A DNA stretch of 64,000 nucleotides. Origin: Streptomyces acidiscabies. Its GTDB lineage: Bacteria; Actinomycetota; Actinomycetes; Streptomycetales; Streptomycetaceae. Under the pieces are notes generated by a model, which saw only the letters and a program-made list of their open reading frames with translations, did no database searches and was not told the origin of the DNA. The stretch is from NCBI RefSeq assembly GCF_020010905.1, contig NZ_JAGJBY010000002.1, positions 2,356,001 through 2,420,000 of the forward strand. Reading direction: 5' to 3'. Shown here one piece after another: positions 8,605-17,285 of this stretch (its first letter is position 1; each line of letters begins with the position of its first letter). The position numbers and the translations under genes are program-made.

Positions 8605-9465
8605 TCAACTCGCCGCGGTGGCCGTGAGCTTGGCGATCCGCTCGGCGTCGCAGGTGCGCGGGCAGGTCGCGCACAGGTCGTCCGGGTCGATCGTGTAGTA
8701 CATGCAGCAGCTCGCCCGGTCCCTGGTCGGCAGCGACTGACCGTCAGGACCGGTGAGTTCACGGAACGCCGCCGTCCCGACGTACGGCCGCGTCGCCCCC
8801 GGCAGCAGCAACTCCAGCTCCCGGCGCGCCCGTTCCTTCTCCTCCTCGCCCAGCAGCGCGGCGACGTACCAGACGCCCTCGACGATCTCGTCCGTCACCG
8901 TCGCCCACAGCGCCCGGCCACGGCGGCGCATGCGCGGGCCGAAGCCGTCGAGCAGCGGCTCGTGGTGCTCGGCGACCGCCGCGCGCAGCTCCGCCCTCAG
9001 CGCCTCTTCGTCCGGGACGACCCGCGCGCCCGGGTGCGCCGCCGCCGGGTCGCCCGGCAGGCACGCGAACGACTGCGGCGTACGGACCGCGAGGCGCATC
9101 CCGTCCGTCCGGTCGTACGAGACATGCGTCACGGGGAAGCGCGGCACCCGGCGGTGCAGGAACCAGGGGATCGTGAACAGCAGGCACGCGGGCCACGAGT
9201 AGCGGTGCAGGCCGAAGCTCGCGATCACGTCCGGGCGGCCCTTCTTCCCGTAGTCCCGCAGGACCTGCGCGTCGTCCCGGGCGAGGTAGCGCTCCAGCTC
9301 GGCGTTTCCCTCGGCCAGGCCCGCCGCCGAGACCCAGCCTGGGTCGGTGGGGGCCGGTTCGCCGTCCCCGATGTGCCGCACCGTGACGCTCGGGCAGACC
9401 TCCGTCAGGCGGGCGTACGCGTCGTGCACGACGGGCGGGGGAGTGGGCATGACCGGGCCATCCAT
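8605..9465 (-). CDS. (2Fe-2S)-binding FhuF-like ferric reductase
   Basis: About 286 residues from ATG 9465 (MDGPVMPTPP); ATG 9450 is also possible, while the longer start at 9501 would run through the iron box. The C-terminus carries the FhuF-type cluster motif CCMYYTIDPDDLCATCPRTC, whose four terminal-region Cys bind 2Fe-2S. The family reduces ferric siderophores in the cytoplasm to release iron. A palindromic iron box 14 bp upstream predicts repression by DmdR/IdeR when iron is sufficient. It is a single-gene unit divergent from a GntR regulator. Confidence 0.88.
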   Translation of the reverse strand: MDGPVMPTPPPVVHDAYARLTEVCPSVTVRHIGDGEPAPTDPGWVSAAGLAEGNAELERYLARDDAQVLRDYGKKGRPDVIASFGLHRYSWPACLLFTIPWFLHRRVPRFPVTHVSYDRTDGMRLAVRTPQSFACLPGDPAAAHPGARVVPDEEALRAELRAAVAEHHEPLLDGFGPRMRRRGRALWATVTDEIVEGVWYVAALLGEEEKERARRELELLLPGATRPYVGTAAFRELTGPDGQSLPTRDRASCCMYYTIDPDDLCATCPRTCDAERIAKLTATAAS

Positions 9466-9478
9466 CCACGAGTTTCTG

Positions 9479-9495
9479 AAGGTTAGCCTAACCTT
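9479..9495. promoter_or_regulatory. Iron box (DmdR/IdeR operator)
   Basis: AAGGTTAGCCTAACCTT is a perfect 8-1-8 palindrome and matches the actinobacterial iron-box core GGTTAGSCTAACC. It lies just upstream of the FhuF-like gene and between it and the divergent GntR gene. Confidence 0.9.
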
Positions 9496-9607
9496 ACCCA
9501 AGATGGTTGGGATTTGAACTGAGGGCCTCTGGGCCTAAGGTGCTTGACGGACGAGTAACAACCGGTCGTAATGGCCCCAAGTACCGACAAGCCCGGAGGA
9601 GACCCCC

Positions 9608-10369
9608 GTGACCCCTGCCACACCGGGCTCCTACGAGCCGTACGGGATCCCCGCCACGCGCTTAGAGGGCCACGCGGACGCCGGGTACGCCGGTGAGGCC
9701 GCCGTCGACCGCGTGCCCTTGCAGGGGGCCGCGCGGGGGGAACACACCCACAGCGAGCTGCCGATCCCCCGTCCCCGGGCGATCGTCCAACGCGCCTCGG
9801 TCCGAGGACAGATCCTCGACGCGCTGCGCTCCGCGCTGGGCACCGGTGAACTCCTCCCCGGCGAGGTCTACTCCGCCCCCGCCCTCGGCGACCGCTTCGG
9901 CGTCTCCGCGACGCCGGTCCGCGAGGCGATGCAGCAACTCGCCCTGGAGGGCGCCGTCGAGGTCGTTCCCAACCGCGGCTTCCGTGTAGTGGAGCGCGGC
10001 GCACGGGAGTTGGCGGAACTGGCGGAGATACGGGGCCTGATAGAGGCACCGGTGATACTCCGGCTGGCCCGGACGGTCCCGTGTGAACGCTGGGCGGAGT
10101 TGGGCCCGTTGGCGGAGGCGAGCGTGCGGGCGGCGAGGTCGGGATGCAGGGCGACGTACGCGGAGGCGGACAGGGCGTTCCACGGGGCACTGCTGGGCTT
10201 CTCGGGGAACGGCCAACTGGTGCGGATCGCTGAGGACTTGCACAGGAGGACGCAGCAGGGGGGTGGGGATCTGTCGGCGGATGCGGCGGATCATGTGCGG
10301 TTGGTGGAGGCGTTGGTGGGAGGGGACTTGGAGACGGTGAGGGTGTTGGTGGGGGAGCACTTCGGGTGA
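9608..10369 (+). CDS. GntR family transcriptional regulator (FadR/FCD subfamily)
   Basis: 253 residues from GTG 9608 behind GGAGGA. The N-terminal ~55 residues are a variable leader. The winged HTH follows (ILDALRSALGTGELLPGEVY, then LGDRFGVSATPVREAMQQLA and VVPNRGFRVV, about residues 65-140). The C-terminal alpha-helical FCD effector domain (LAELAEIRGLIEAPVILRLA, ADRAFHGALLGFSGNGQLV) has the usual Asp/His residues for metal or carboxylate ligands. Such regulators normally control catabolic genes. The immediate neighbours do not reveal a target. It is divergent from the FhuF-like gene and followed by a long stem-loop repeat that probably terminates it. Confidence 0.88.
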   Translation: MTPATPGSYEPYGIPATRLEGHADAGYAGEAAVDRVPLQGAARGEHTHSELPIPRPRAIVQRASVRGQILDALRSALGTGELLPGEVYSAPALGDRFGVSATPVREAMQQLALEGAVEVVPNRGFRVVERGARELAELAEIRGLIEAPVILRLARTVPCERWAELGPLAEASVRAARSGCRATYAEADRAFHGALLGFSGNGQLVRIAEDLHRRTQQGGGDLSADAADHVRLVEALVGGDLETVRVLVGEHFG

Positions 10370-10398
10370 TCTGCCGGGTGCGGGAGCGTCGTGGTTGC

Positions 10399-10469
10399 TC
10401 GCGCAGTTCCCCGCGCCCCTAAAAGGCACGGTGGCTGGACGTCCCTCAGGGGCGCGGGGAACTGCGCGA
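10399..10469. repeat. Complete copy of the dispersed Streptomyces stem-loop repeat
   Basis: Perfect 22-bp arms (10399-10420 and 10448-10469, core GCGCAGTTCCCCGCGCCCCT) flank a 27-nt loop. It lies between the GntR gene and the convergent TPR-like gene, so it probably acts as a two-way terminator. Partial relatives occur at 18431-18451, 20178-20340 and 27313-27357. Confidence 0.9.
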
Positions 10470-10495
10470 CCAGCCCCCACCGGCCCGCAGCCGAA

Positions 10496-11269
10496 CTACG
10501 ACGCGTCTTTCACCACCCCCAACTGCCTTGCCAGCCACGTCGGAACGCCCCCGAGCAGCTGGAACAACCTCCTCGCCTCCTCCCTCAACCTCGACGCCTC
10601 CGGCTCAACCTCCGCATCCGCGAGCGACGCCAACGCCGGAGCCGTCCCCACCAAGTACCCCAACTCCTCCCGCAACCGCAGCGACTCGGCGAAACCGTGC
10701 CGCGCCTCGCCCAACTCCCCATCCCGCAAGGCCAGTCCCGCAAGATGCCGCCAAGTGAACGACAACAGCAACGAGTCCGACGCCTCGGCAGCAGCAGCGT
10801 GGGCCCGCCGATACGCAGCCCGCGCAGCCTGAGGCGAACTCGCAAGGTTCTCGGCAAGCAACCCCCGACGGAAGTCGAGCAAGGCCCTCTGCGCAACCCC
10901 CGGAGGGATCAGCGCGGCGGCCCGCCCGAGAGCCGCCCGCGCCTCATCGGTCCGGTCCCGCACCCCGTGCAAAGTGGACGCATACGCCAAGTACCCGCGT
11001 TCACAAGCGGCAGCGCCCCGCTCGGAGTCGGAGTGGGCGAGCGCCTCGGCCCCCCGCAACGCGTCCTCCGCATCGGCCCACCCCTGCTCCGTATACAGGC
11101 ACCGTTCCACGAGCAGCGAAGCCCGTTGCAGGGAACCCGCCGCAGTGTCGGCCGGCAGCAACGCCACCGCATCGACCCAGCACGCGCGCGACCGCAGTCT
11201 CCACACCGCGGTCTGGAGGGGATCGTCACCAGGGGTCGTTCCGTAACCAGACATGGCGGTGTGCGCCAC
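10496..11269 (-). CDS. TPR-like helical repeat protein
   Basis: 257 residues from GTG 11269, which follows GGGAGGG at the right distance; a later ATG (11254) and an earlier one (11365) are less well placed. The protein is almost all alpha-helical with Ala/Leu/Arg-rich helix pairs (RASLLVERCLYTEQGWADAE, RGLLAENLASSPQAARAAYR, GELGEARHGFAESLRLREEL) typical of degenerate tetratricopeptide repeats, which mediate protein-protein contacts. No catalytic motif, signal peptide or membrane span is present. Function unknown; conserved-looking in style but without informative neighbours. Confidence 0.75.
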   Translation of the reverse strand: MAHTAMSGYGTTPGDDPLQTAVWRLRSRACWVDAVALLPADTAAGSLQRASLLVERCLYTEQGWADAEDALRGAEALAHSDSERGAAACERGYLAYASTLHGVRDRTDEARAALGRAAALIPPGVAQRALLDFRRGLLAENLASSPQAARAAYRRAHAAAAEASDSLLLSFTWRHLAGLALRDGELGEARHGFAESLRLREELGYLVGTAPALASLADAEVEPEASRLREEARRLFQLLGGVPTWLARQLGVVKDAS

Positions 11270-11467
11270 GTTGCCCTCCCCGAGCACGCCTTTGAGCTGT
11301 GAGTGGTGGCCGCATCTCAGCACGGATCGTGTCACGGGGCCAAGGGGGTGGGTGAAGGATTTCACAAAGTCGGGGGAAACCGGTCCGCCGGGGTTTCACC
11401 AGCGGACGGCCCCGGGTAGGCACTGCCAACTCACCGGACGCACAAGCAACTTGCCCCCACCAGACCC

Positions 11468-13264
11468 TCAACTCATCCTGAGCGCCAGGAAGAAGTCCAG
11501 CTTGTCCTCCAGCTTCGACAGGTCCCGCCCCGTCAACTGCTCGATGCGGCCGACGCGGTAGCGCAACGTGTTGACGTGCAGATGGAGCCGGGACGCGCAC
11601 CGCGTCCAGGAGCCGTCGCAGTCGAGGAACGCCTCCAGCGTCGGGATCAGCTCGGCGCGGTGGCGTCGGTCGTACTCGCGCAGCGGGTCCAGCAGCCGCG
11701 CGGTGAACGCCCGCCGCACGTCGTCCGGCACGAACGGCAGGAGCAGGACGTGCGACGCCAGCTCCTGGTGCCCGGCCGCCGACACCGGCCCCGGCCGCGC
11801 CGCCGCGACCCTGCGCGCGTGCCGCGCCTCCTCCAGCGCCCCGCGCAGCCCCTCCGCCGAGTGCACGGCCGCGCTGACGCCCAGCGTGAGCCGCCCGTCC
11901 CCGTCGAGCCCGGCGGCGAGGGGCTCCCGTACGGCGTCCAGGAGCACGTCCGCGAGGACGCCCGCCTCGGAGCCGTCGTGCTCGGAGACGACCGACGGCA
12001 GCGGAACCAGCGCCACCGCCTCCTCGCCGGTGTGCGCGACGGCGATCCGCTCGGCGGGCTCGGCCCCCGTCACGAACCTCCCGCCGAGGATCTCCTCCAG
12101 CAGAGCCTGCGCGACCGCGCCACCGCCCGTGTCACCGTCGCCCCACTCGCCGCGCCCGGCGCCGGGCTCCCGCTCGCCCCGGACACCCCCGCCACCGCCG
12201 TCCGCCGCCCGGTCACCACGAACGGCGCCTGAACCACGTACCGAAGCCGAAGCCGAACCCGAAGCCGAGCCCGGCTCCGTCCACTCCACCCGCGCCACCA
12301 CCACCTGCCAGTGCGGGGCCGCCGCCACCCCCGGCAGCAGGACCGGTGCCGCCACCCGCAGGCGGGCGGCGATCTCCGGGGGCGCGGCGCCCGTCTGGAT
12401 CAGGTCCAGGAGTTCCTGGGCGAGCCGGCGGCGTACCGTGCGGGCCGCGTCGCGGCGGTCGCGTTCGACGGCTATCAGCTGGGTGACGCCGTGCAGGAGG
12501 TCCATGCGCTCGTCGGGCCACTCCCCGGCGTCCGCCTCGACGGCGAGGAGCCAGTCGGAGAGGGCGGTCTCGCGGATGTCCCGGGGGGTGCGCGCGCCGC
12601 CCCGGACGGGGAACAGGGAGTACGTCGCGCCGCCGGCCAGGACCCGCTGGGGGCCGCGCCTGCCGGTCCGCGCCGCCGCGAGGTGCTCGGCGGCCAGCCG
12701 CGTACGGATCTCGGCAGGCAGCGGCAGCCCCTTCGAACCGGCGACGAGCCGCCCCGTGGACGACAGGACCCACGCGCGCAGGTCCAGGTCGGAGCCGAGG
12801 AGGTCAAGGACGACGTCCGGGCCGCCGCCCGCCGGGCCCGACGTCATCATGCGGCGGTGCCGGTCCACGACCGCCGCCAGGTCCCCGGCGCGCTCGCCGG
12901 AGACCTGCCGGACGACGTGCTCGGTGACCGCCGCGAACGACACCGACTCGTCGACCCCGAACAGCGGCAGCCGGTGCTGCGCGCAGGCCACGACCAGGTC
13001 CTCCGGGACCTCCCCGAACTCGGCGGTCCCGGCCGCGAGCGCCGCGACCCCGGCCTGCACGAGGACCCGGACGAACGGCTCGGAGTCCGCCGCGTCCCGC
13101 CGCCACGCGAGCCCGGAGAGGACCAGCTCACCGCCCGCGAGGTAGCGGCTCGGGTCGCGCAGGTCGGTCGTCATCACCCCGCGGACCGTACGGTCCAGTT
13201 CGTCCCCGCCGCCGAGCAGCCTGAGGCCCAGCGCGTCGGTGTCCAGCAGTGCGCGCAGCCGCAT
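11468..13264 (-). CDS. PucR family transcriptional regulator of the xanthine dehydrogenase locus
   Basis: 598 residues from ATG 13264 (MRLRALLDTDALG). The N-terminal PucR domain (about 1-125) is followed by a GGDEF-like central region and a C-terminal PucR HTH of the HTH_30 type (CASRLHLHVNTLRYRVGRIE, about residues 555-585). The family regulates purine catabolism. It is divergent from the FAD subunit gene of xanthine dehydrogenase with a 267-bp shared promoter region, which fits local control of that operon. The reading frame stays open upstream to 14335, but that part only mirrors the dehydrogenase gene on the other strand. Confidence 0.9.
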   Translation of the reverse strand: MRLRALLDTDALGLRLLGGGDELDRTVRGVMTTDLRDPSRYLAGGELVLSGLAWRRDAADSEPFVRVLVQAGVAALAAGTAEFGEVPEDLVVACAQHRLPLFGVDESVSFAAVTEHVVRQVSGERAGDLAAVVDRHRRMMTSGPAGGGPDVVLDLLGSDLDLRAWVLSSTGRLVAGSKGLPLPAEIRTRLAAEHLAAARTGRRGPQRVLAGGATYSLFPVRGGARTPRDIRETALSDWLLAVEADAGEWPDERMDLLHGVTQLIAVERDRRDAARTVRRRLAQELLDLIQTGAAPPEIAARLRVAAPVLLPGVAAAPHWQVVVARVEWTEPGSASGSASASVRGSGAVRGDRAADGGGGGVRGEREPGAGRGEWGDGDTGGGAVAQALLEEILGGRFVTGAEPAERIAVAHTGEEAVALVPLPSVVSEHDGSEAGVLADVLLDAVREPLAAGLDGDGRLTLGVSAAVHSAEGLRGALEEARHARRVAAARPGPVSAAGHQELASHVLLLPFVPDDVRRAFTARLLDPLREYDRRHRAELIPTLEAFLDCDGSWTRCASRLHLHVNTLRYRVGRIEQLTGRDLSKLEDKLDFFLALRMS

Positions 13265-13531
13265 GGTTCGTCGCCGCCGTTTCCGTGTCTCGAAATCTAC
13301 GATGGAGGTCGGGAATCGCTTCCCGTGTTTCCCCGTGTTTCCGTGGGAAGACAGGGAGGTTTCTGAGGCCTTCTCTTCATATGAATCTACAAGATGACCT
13401 TCCCGACCAGCCAACTCCTTCGGAGATTCGGTGACTGACCCGGTCGGCGCAGCGCCTTGTGTACTGGCAGTGATCCCCGTGAACAAGAGATGAACACGAC
13501 AGGATCCGGACGACGTAGGAGAGAGCCGGTC
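13265..13531. promoter_or_regulatory. Divergent promoter region of pucR-type regulator and xanthine dehydrogenase operon
   Basis: The region holds a perfect palindrome TTCATATGAA (13376-13385) and two similar AATCTAC-containing words, one before and one overlapping the end of the palindrome (near 13297 and 13384). These are candidate regulator contacts. No site is proven. The xanthine dehydrogenase start is preceded by GGAGAGA. Confidence 0.45.
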
Positions 13532-14419
13532 ATGGACTTCCTTCGCCCCGCCAGCTGGGAGGAGGCGCTCGCCGCGAAGGCGGAGCACCCCACAGCTGTG
13601 CCGATCGCGGGCGGCACCGATGTGATGGTCGAGATCAACTTCGACCACCGCCGCCCCGGGCACCTGCTCGACCTGAACCGGATCGGGGAACTGTACGAGT
13701 GGGAGGTGGGCGAGGACTCCGTACGGCTCGGCGCCTCCGTCCCCTACACGCGGATCATGGAAAACTTGCGCAACGAGTTGCCGGGGCTCGCGCTCGCCTC
13801 GCACACCGTCGCCTCGCCGCAGATCCGCAACCGAGGCGGCATCGGCGGCAACCTCGGCACCGCCTCCCCGGCCGGAGACGCCCACCCCGCGCTCCTCGCG
13901 GCCGGCGCCGAGGTCGAGGCCGAGTCGGTGCGCGGCAGCCGCCGTATCCCGATCGACGACTTCTACACCGGCGTCAAGCGCAACGCGCTCGCCCCCGACG
14001 AGCTGATCCGCGCCGTGCACGTGAAGAAGGCGGACGGGCCGCAGCAGTACGCCAAGGTCGGCACCCGCAACGCGATGGTGATCGCGGTCTGTGCTTTCGG
14101 GCTCGCGTTGCACCCGGAGACGCGGACCGTCCGTACGGGTATCGGGTCGGCCGCGCCGACGCCTGTGCGCGCTCGTACGGCTGAGGAGTTCCTGAGCGCC
14201 GCGCTTGCTGAAAACGGTTTCTGGGACAACGGGCGGATCATCACCCCTTCTCTGGCCAAGGAGTTCGCGAACCTCTGCGCCGCCGCCTGCAACCCCATCG
14301 ACGACGTACGCGGCACCGCGAGCTACCGCCGCCACGCGGTCGGCATCCTCGCCCGCCGCACACTCACCTGGACCTGGGAGTCGTACCGGGCCTCTCAGCG
14401 GAAGGGGGGCGTCGCGTAA
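13532..14419 (+). CDS. Xanthine dehydrogenase FAD-binding subunit
   Basis: 295 residues from ATG 13532 (MDFLRPASWEEALA) behind GGAGAGA. FAD-binding motifs of the molybdopterin dehydrogenase family are present: VPIAGGTDVMVE (about residues 29-40) and SPQIRNRGGIGGNLGTASPAGD (about 95-116). It transfers electrons from the iron-sulfur clusters to NAD+ or another acceptor. Its stop codon overlaps the next start (TAATG), so translation of the 2Fe-2S subunit is coupled. It belongs to the purine catabolism operon 13532-18407. Confidence 0.93.
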   Translation: MDFLRPASWEEALAAKAEHPTAVPIAGGTDVMVEINFDHRRPGHLLDLNRIGELYEWEVGEDSVRLGASVPYTRIMENLRNELPGLALASHTVASPQIRNRGGIGGNLGTASPAGDAHPALLAAGAEVEAESVRGSRRIPIDDFYTGVKRNALAPDELIRAVHVKKADGPQQYAKVGTRNAMVIAVCAFGLALHPETRTVRTGIGSAAPTPVRARTAEEFLSAALAENGFWDNGRIITPSLAKEFANLCAAACNPIDDVRGTASYRRHAVGILARRTLTWTWESYRASQRKGGVA

Positions 14420-14889
14420 TGCGCGTCAACTTCACTGTCAACGGACGTCCACGCGAAGCCGACGACGTCTGGGAGGGCGAGTCCCTCCTCTACGTCCTGC
14501 GCGAGCGGCTCGGGCTGCCGGGCTCCAAGAACGCCTGCGAGCAAGGCGAATGCGGGTCCTGCACGGTCCGGCTGGACGGAATTCCCGTCTGTTCGTGCCT
14601 GGTTGCCGCAGGTCAGGTCGAGGGCCGGGAGGTCGTCACGGTCGAGGGCCTCGCCGCCGAGGAGGGGCAACTCTCCACCGTCCAGCAGGCGTTCATCGAC
14701 GCCGGGGCGGTCCAGTGCGGATTCTGCACGCCGGGACTGCTCGTCGCCGCCGACGAGATGCTCCAGCACAACCCGAGCCCCTCCGACGCCGACATCCGCG
14801 AAGCCCTCTCCGGCAACCTCTGCCGCTGCACGGGCTACGAGAAGATCATGGACGCCGTACGCCTCGCGGCGGCCCGGCAGGGAGAGTGA
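14419..14889 (+). CDS. Xanthine dehydrogenase 2Fe-2S subunit
   Basis: 156 residues. The plant-ferredoxin-type cluster motif CEQGECGSCTVRLDGIPVC (about residues 41-59) and the second cluster motif with QCGFCTPG and CRCTGYEKIMDAV are both complete. Together these hold the two 2Fe-2S centres that carry electrons from the molybdenum site to FAD. The gene is translationally coupled to the FAD subunit and sits 2 bp before the large subunit. Confidence 0.95.
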   Translation: MRVNFTVNGRPREADDVWEGESLLYVLRERLGLPGSKNACEQGECGSCTVRLDGIPVCSCLVAAGQVEGREVVTVEGLAAEEGQLSTVQQAFIDAGAVQCGFCTPGLLVAADEMLQHNPSPSDADIREALSGNLCRCTGYEKIMDAVRLAAARQGE

Positions 14890-14891
14890 CC

Positions 14892-17273
14892 ATGCCTCGT
14901 ACAACTCCCGTCGGACTCACCCAAGGTGCCGCTGTCCGGGGCGGCATCGGCGAGTCGACCCTCCGGCCCGACGGCACCCTCAAGGTCACCGGGGAGTTCG
15001 CCTACTCCTCCGACATGTGGCACGAGGACATGCTGTGGGGGCAGATCCTGCGGTCGCCGGTGGCGCATGCGGAGATCGTCTCTATCGATGTGGCCGAGGC
15101 GCTCGCAACTCCGGGTGTGTACGCCGTTCTGACGTACGACGACCTCCCGACCGACGTCCGGCACTACGGACTTGAGGTCCAGGACACTCCCGTTCTCGCG
15201 CACGGCAAGGTCCGCCACCACGGTGAACCCGTCGCCCTCGTCGCCGCCGACCACCCCGAGACCGCGCGCCGCGCCGCCGCGAAGATCCAGGTCGAGTACC
15301 GCGAACTCCCCGTCGTCACCGACGAGTTGTCCGCCACCGCGCCGGACGCCCCGCTGGTCCACGAGAACCGTACGGACCATCACTTCGGGCACGTGTCGCA
15401 CCCGAACATCCTGCACCGGCAGCCGATCGTCCGGGGAGACGCGGACGCGGCGGCTCGGAAAGCCGATGTAATCGTTACCGGCGAATACGTCTTCGGTATG
15501 CAGGACCAGGCGTTCCTCGGCCCCGAGTCCGGGCTCGCCGTGCCCGAGGAGGACGGCGGCGTCCACCTCTACATCGCCACCCAGTGGCTCCACTCCGACC
15601 TGCGCCAGATGGCTCCCGTGCTCGGGCTGCCCGAGGACAAGGTGCGGATGACCCTCGCCGGGGTCGGCGGCGCGTTCGGCGGGCGGGAGGATCTGTCGAT
15701 GCAGATCCACGCCTGTCTGCTCGCGCTGCGCACCGGCAAGCCCGTGAAGATGGTCTACAACCGGTTCGAGTCCTTCTTCGGGCACGTCCACCGGCATCCC
15801 GCGCGGCTGTTCTACGAGCACGGCGCGACCCGCGACGGCAAGCTCACGCACGTCAAGTGCCGCATCGTCCTCGACGGCGGCGCGTACGCCTCCGCGAGCC
15901 CCGCCGTCGTCGGCAACGCGGCGTCCCTCGGGATCGGGCCGTACGTCGTCGACGACGTCGAGATCGAGGCACTCGCGCTCTACACCAACAACCCTCCGTG
16001 CGGGGCGATGCGCGGGTTCGGGGCGGTGCAGGCGTGCTTCGCGTACGAGGCGCAGATGGACAAGGTCGCCGCTCGACTCGGGCTCGATCCCGTCGAGTTC
16101 AGGCGTCTCAACGCGATGGAGCAGGGGACGCTCCTGCCCACCGGTCAGCGCGTCGATTCGCCCGCGCCGGTCGCCGAACTCCTGCGGCGTGTCAAGGCGA
16201 TGCCGATGCCGCCCGAGCGGCAGTGGGAGAGCAGCGAGGGCGTCGACGTACGGCAGTTGCCGGGCGGGCTGTCCAACACGACGCACGGCGAAGGCGTCGT
16301 GCGCGGGGTCGGGTACGCCGTCGGCATCAAGAACGTCGGCTTCTCCGAAGGATTTGACGACTATTCAACTGCCCGTGTCCGGCTGGAGGTTGTCGGGGGC
16401 GAGGCCGTCGCCGTCGTGCACACCGCCATGGCCGAGGTCGGGCAGGGCGGGGTGACCGTCCACGCGCAGATCGCCCGGACCGAGCTGGGTGTGTCCCAGG
16501 TGACCATCCATCCCGCCGACACCCAGGTGGGCAGCGCCGGTTCGACGTCCGCGTCCCGGCAGACGTACGTCACCGGCGGGGCCGTCAAGAACGCCTGCGA
16601 GCTGGTGCGGGAACAGGTGCTGGAGATCGGGCGGCGCAAGTTCGGTACGTACCACCCGGCTTGGGCTCACGCCGAGTTGCTGCTGGAGGGCGGGAAGGTC
16701 GTCACCGACGCGGGGGAGGTGCTGGCGGATCTCGTGGAACTGCTGGGTGACGAGTCCGTCGAGGTCGAGCGTGAGTGGCGGCACCGGCCCACCGAGCCCT
16801 TCGATCTCCGTACGGGGCAGGGGAACGGGCACGTCCAGTACACCTTCGCCGCGCATCGGGCCGTCGTCGAGGTCGATACGGAGCTGGGGCTCGTCAAGGT
16901 GATCGAGCTGGCGTGCGCGCAGGACGTGGGGAAGGCGCTGAATCCGCTGTCCGTCGTCGGGCAGATCCAGGGGGGTACGACGCAGGGGCTCGGGATCGCC
17001 GTCATGGAGGAGATCGTCGTCGATCCCAAGACGGCGAAGGTGCGCAACCCCTCCTTCACGGACTACCTCATCCCGACCATCCTCGACACCCCCACGATTC
17101 CGGTCGACGTCCTCGAACTCGCCGACGAGCACGCGCCGTACGGGCTGCGGGGCGTCGGCGAGGCGCCGACCCTGTCCTCAACTCCGGCCGTACTCGCGGC
17201 CATTCGTGCGGCCACGGGGCTTGAGCTGAACCGGACGCCGGTTCGTCCCGAGCACCTCACCGGGACGGCGTGA
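14892..17273 (+). CDS. Xanthine dehydrogenase molybdopterin-binding subunit
   Basis: 793 residues from ATG 14892 behind GGAGAG. The molybdopterin signature GVGGAFGGREDLSMQIHA, the RFESFFGHVHRHPA region, and the C-terminal GLRGVGEAPTLSSTPAVLAA with the expected catalytic Glu are all present. The length and order (FAD, FeS, Mo subunits as separate genes) match the three-subunit bacterial xanthine dehydrogenases that convert hypoxanthine and xanthine to urate. Related purine-family hydroxylases cannot be excluded from sequence alone. Confidence 0.93.
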   Translation: MPRTTPVGLTQGAAVRGGIGESTLRPDGTLKVTGEFAYSSDMWHEDMLWGQILRSPVAHAEIVSIDVAEALATPGVYAVLTYDDLPTDVRHYGLEVQDTPVLAHGKVRHHGEPVALVAADHPETARRAAAKIQVEYRELPVVTDELSATAPDAPLVHENRTDHHFGHVSHPNILHRQPIVRGDADAAARKADVIVTGEYVFGMQDQAFLGPESGLAVPEEDGGVHLYIATQWLHSDLRQMAPVLGLPEDKVRMTLAGVGGAFGGREDLSMQIHACLLALRTGKPVKMVYNRFESFFGHVHRHPARLFYEHGATRDGKLTHVKCRIVLDGGAYASASPAVVGNAASLGIGPYVVDDVEIEALALYTNNPPCGAMRGFGAVQACFAYEAQMDKVAARLGLDPVEFRRLNAMEQGTLLPTGQRVDSPAPVAELLRRVKAMPMPPERQWESSEGVDVRQLPGGLSNTTHGEGVVRGVGYAVGIKNVGFSEGFDDYSTARVRLEVVGGEAVAVVHTAMAEVGQGGVTVHAQIARTELGVSQVTIHPADTQVGSAGSTSASRQTYVTGGAVKNACELVREQVLEIGRRKFGTYHPAWAHAELLLEGGKVVTDAGEVLADLVELLGDESVEVEREWRHRPTEPFDLRTGQGNGHVQYTFAAHRAVVEVDTELGLVKVIELACAQDVGKALNPLSVVGQIQGGTTQGLGIAVMEEIVVDPKTAKVRNPSFTDYLIPTILDTPTIPVDVLELADEHAPYGLRGVGEAPTLSSTPAVLAAIRAATGLELNRTPVRPEHLTGTA

Positions 17274-17285
17274 GGAGGGCTTGCG

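Noticed and set aside
9497..9540. Possible tRNA 3' end (GTTCAAATCCC word on the minus strand)
   Set aside because: The T-arm stem does not pair and no acceptor or anticodon arms fit; it is a chance match beside the iron box.
13265..14335. N-terminal extension of the PucR regulator to 955 residues
   Set aside because: The extra part is the antisense of the xanthine dehydrogenase FAD subunit gene; the PucR domain starts cleanly at 13264.
14205..14891. Longer start for the molybdopterin subunit
   Set aside because: It would run through the whole 2Fe-2S subunit gene; ATG 14892 has a ribosome-binding site and the family N-terminus.
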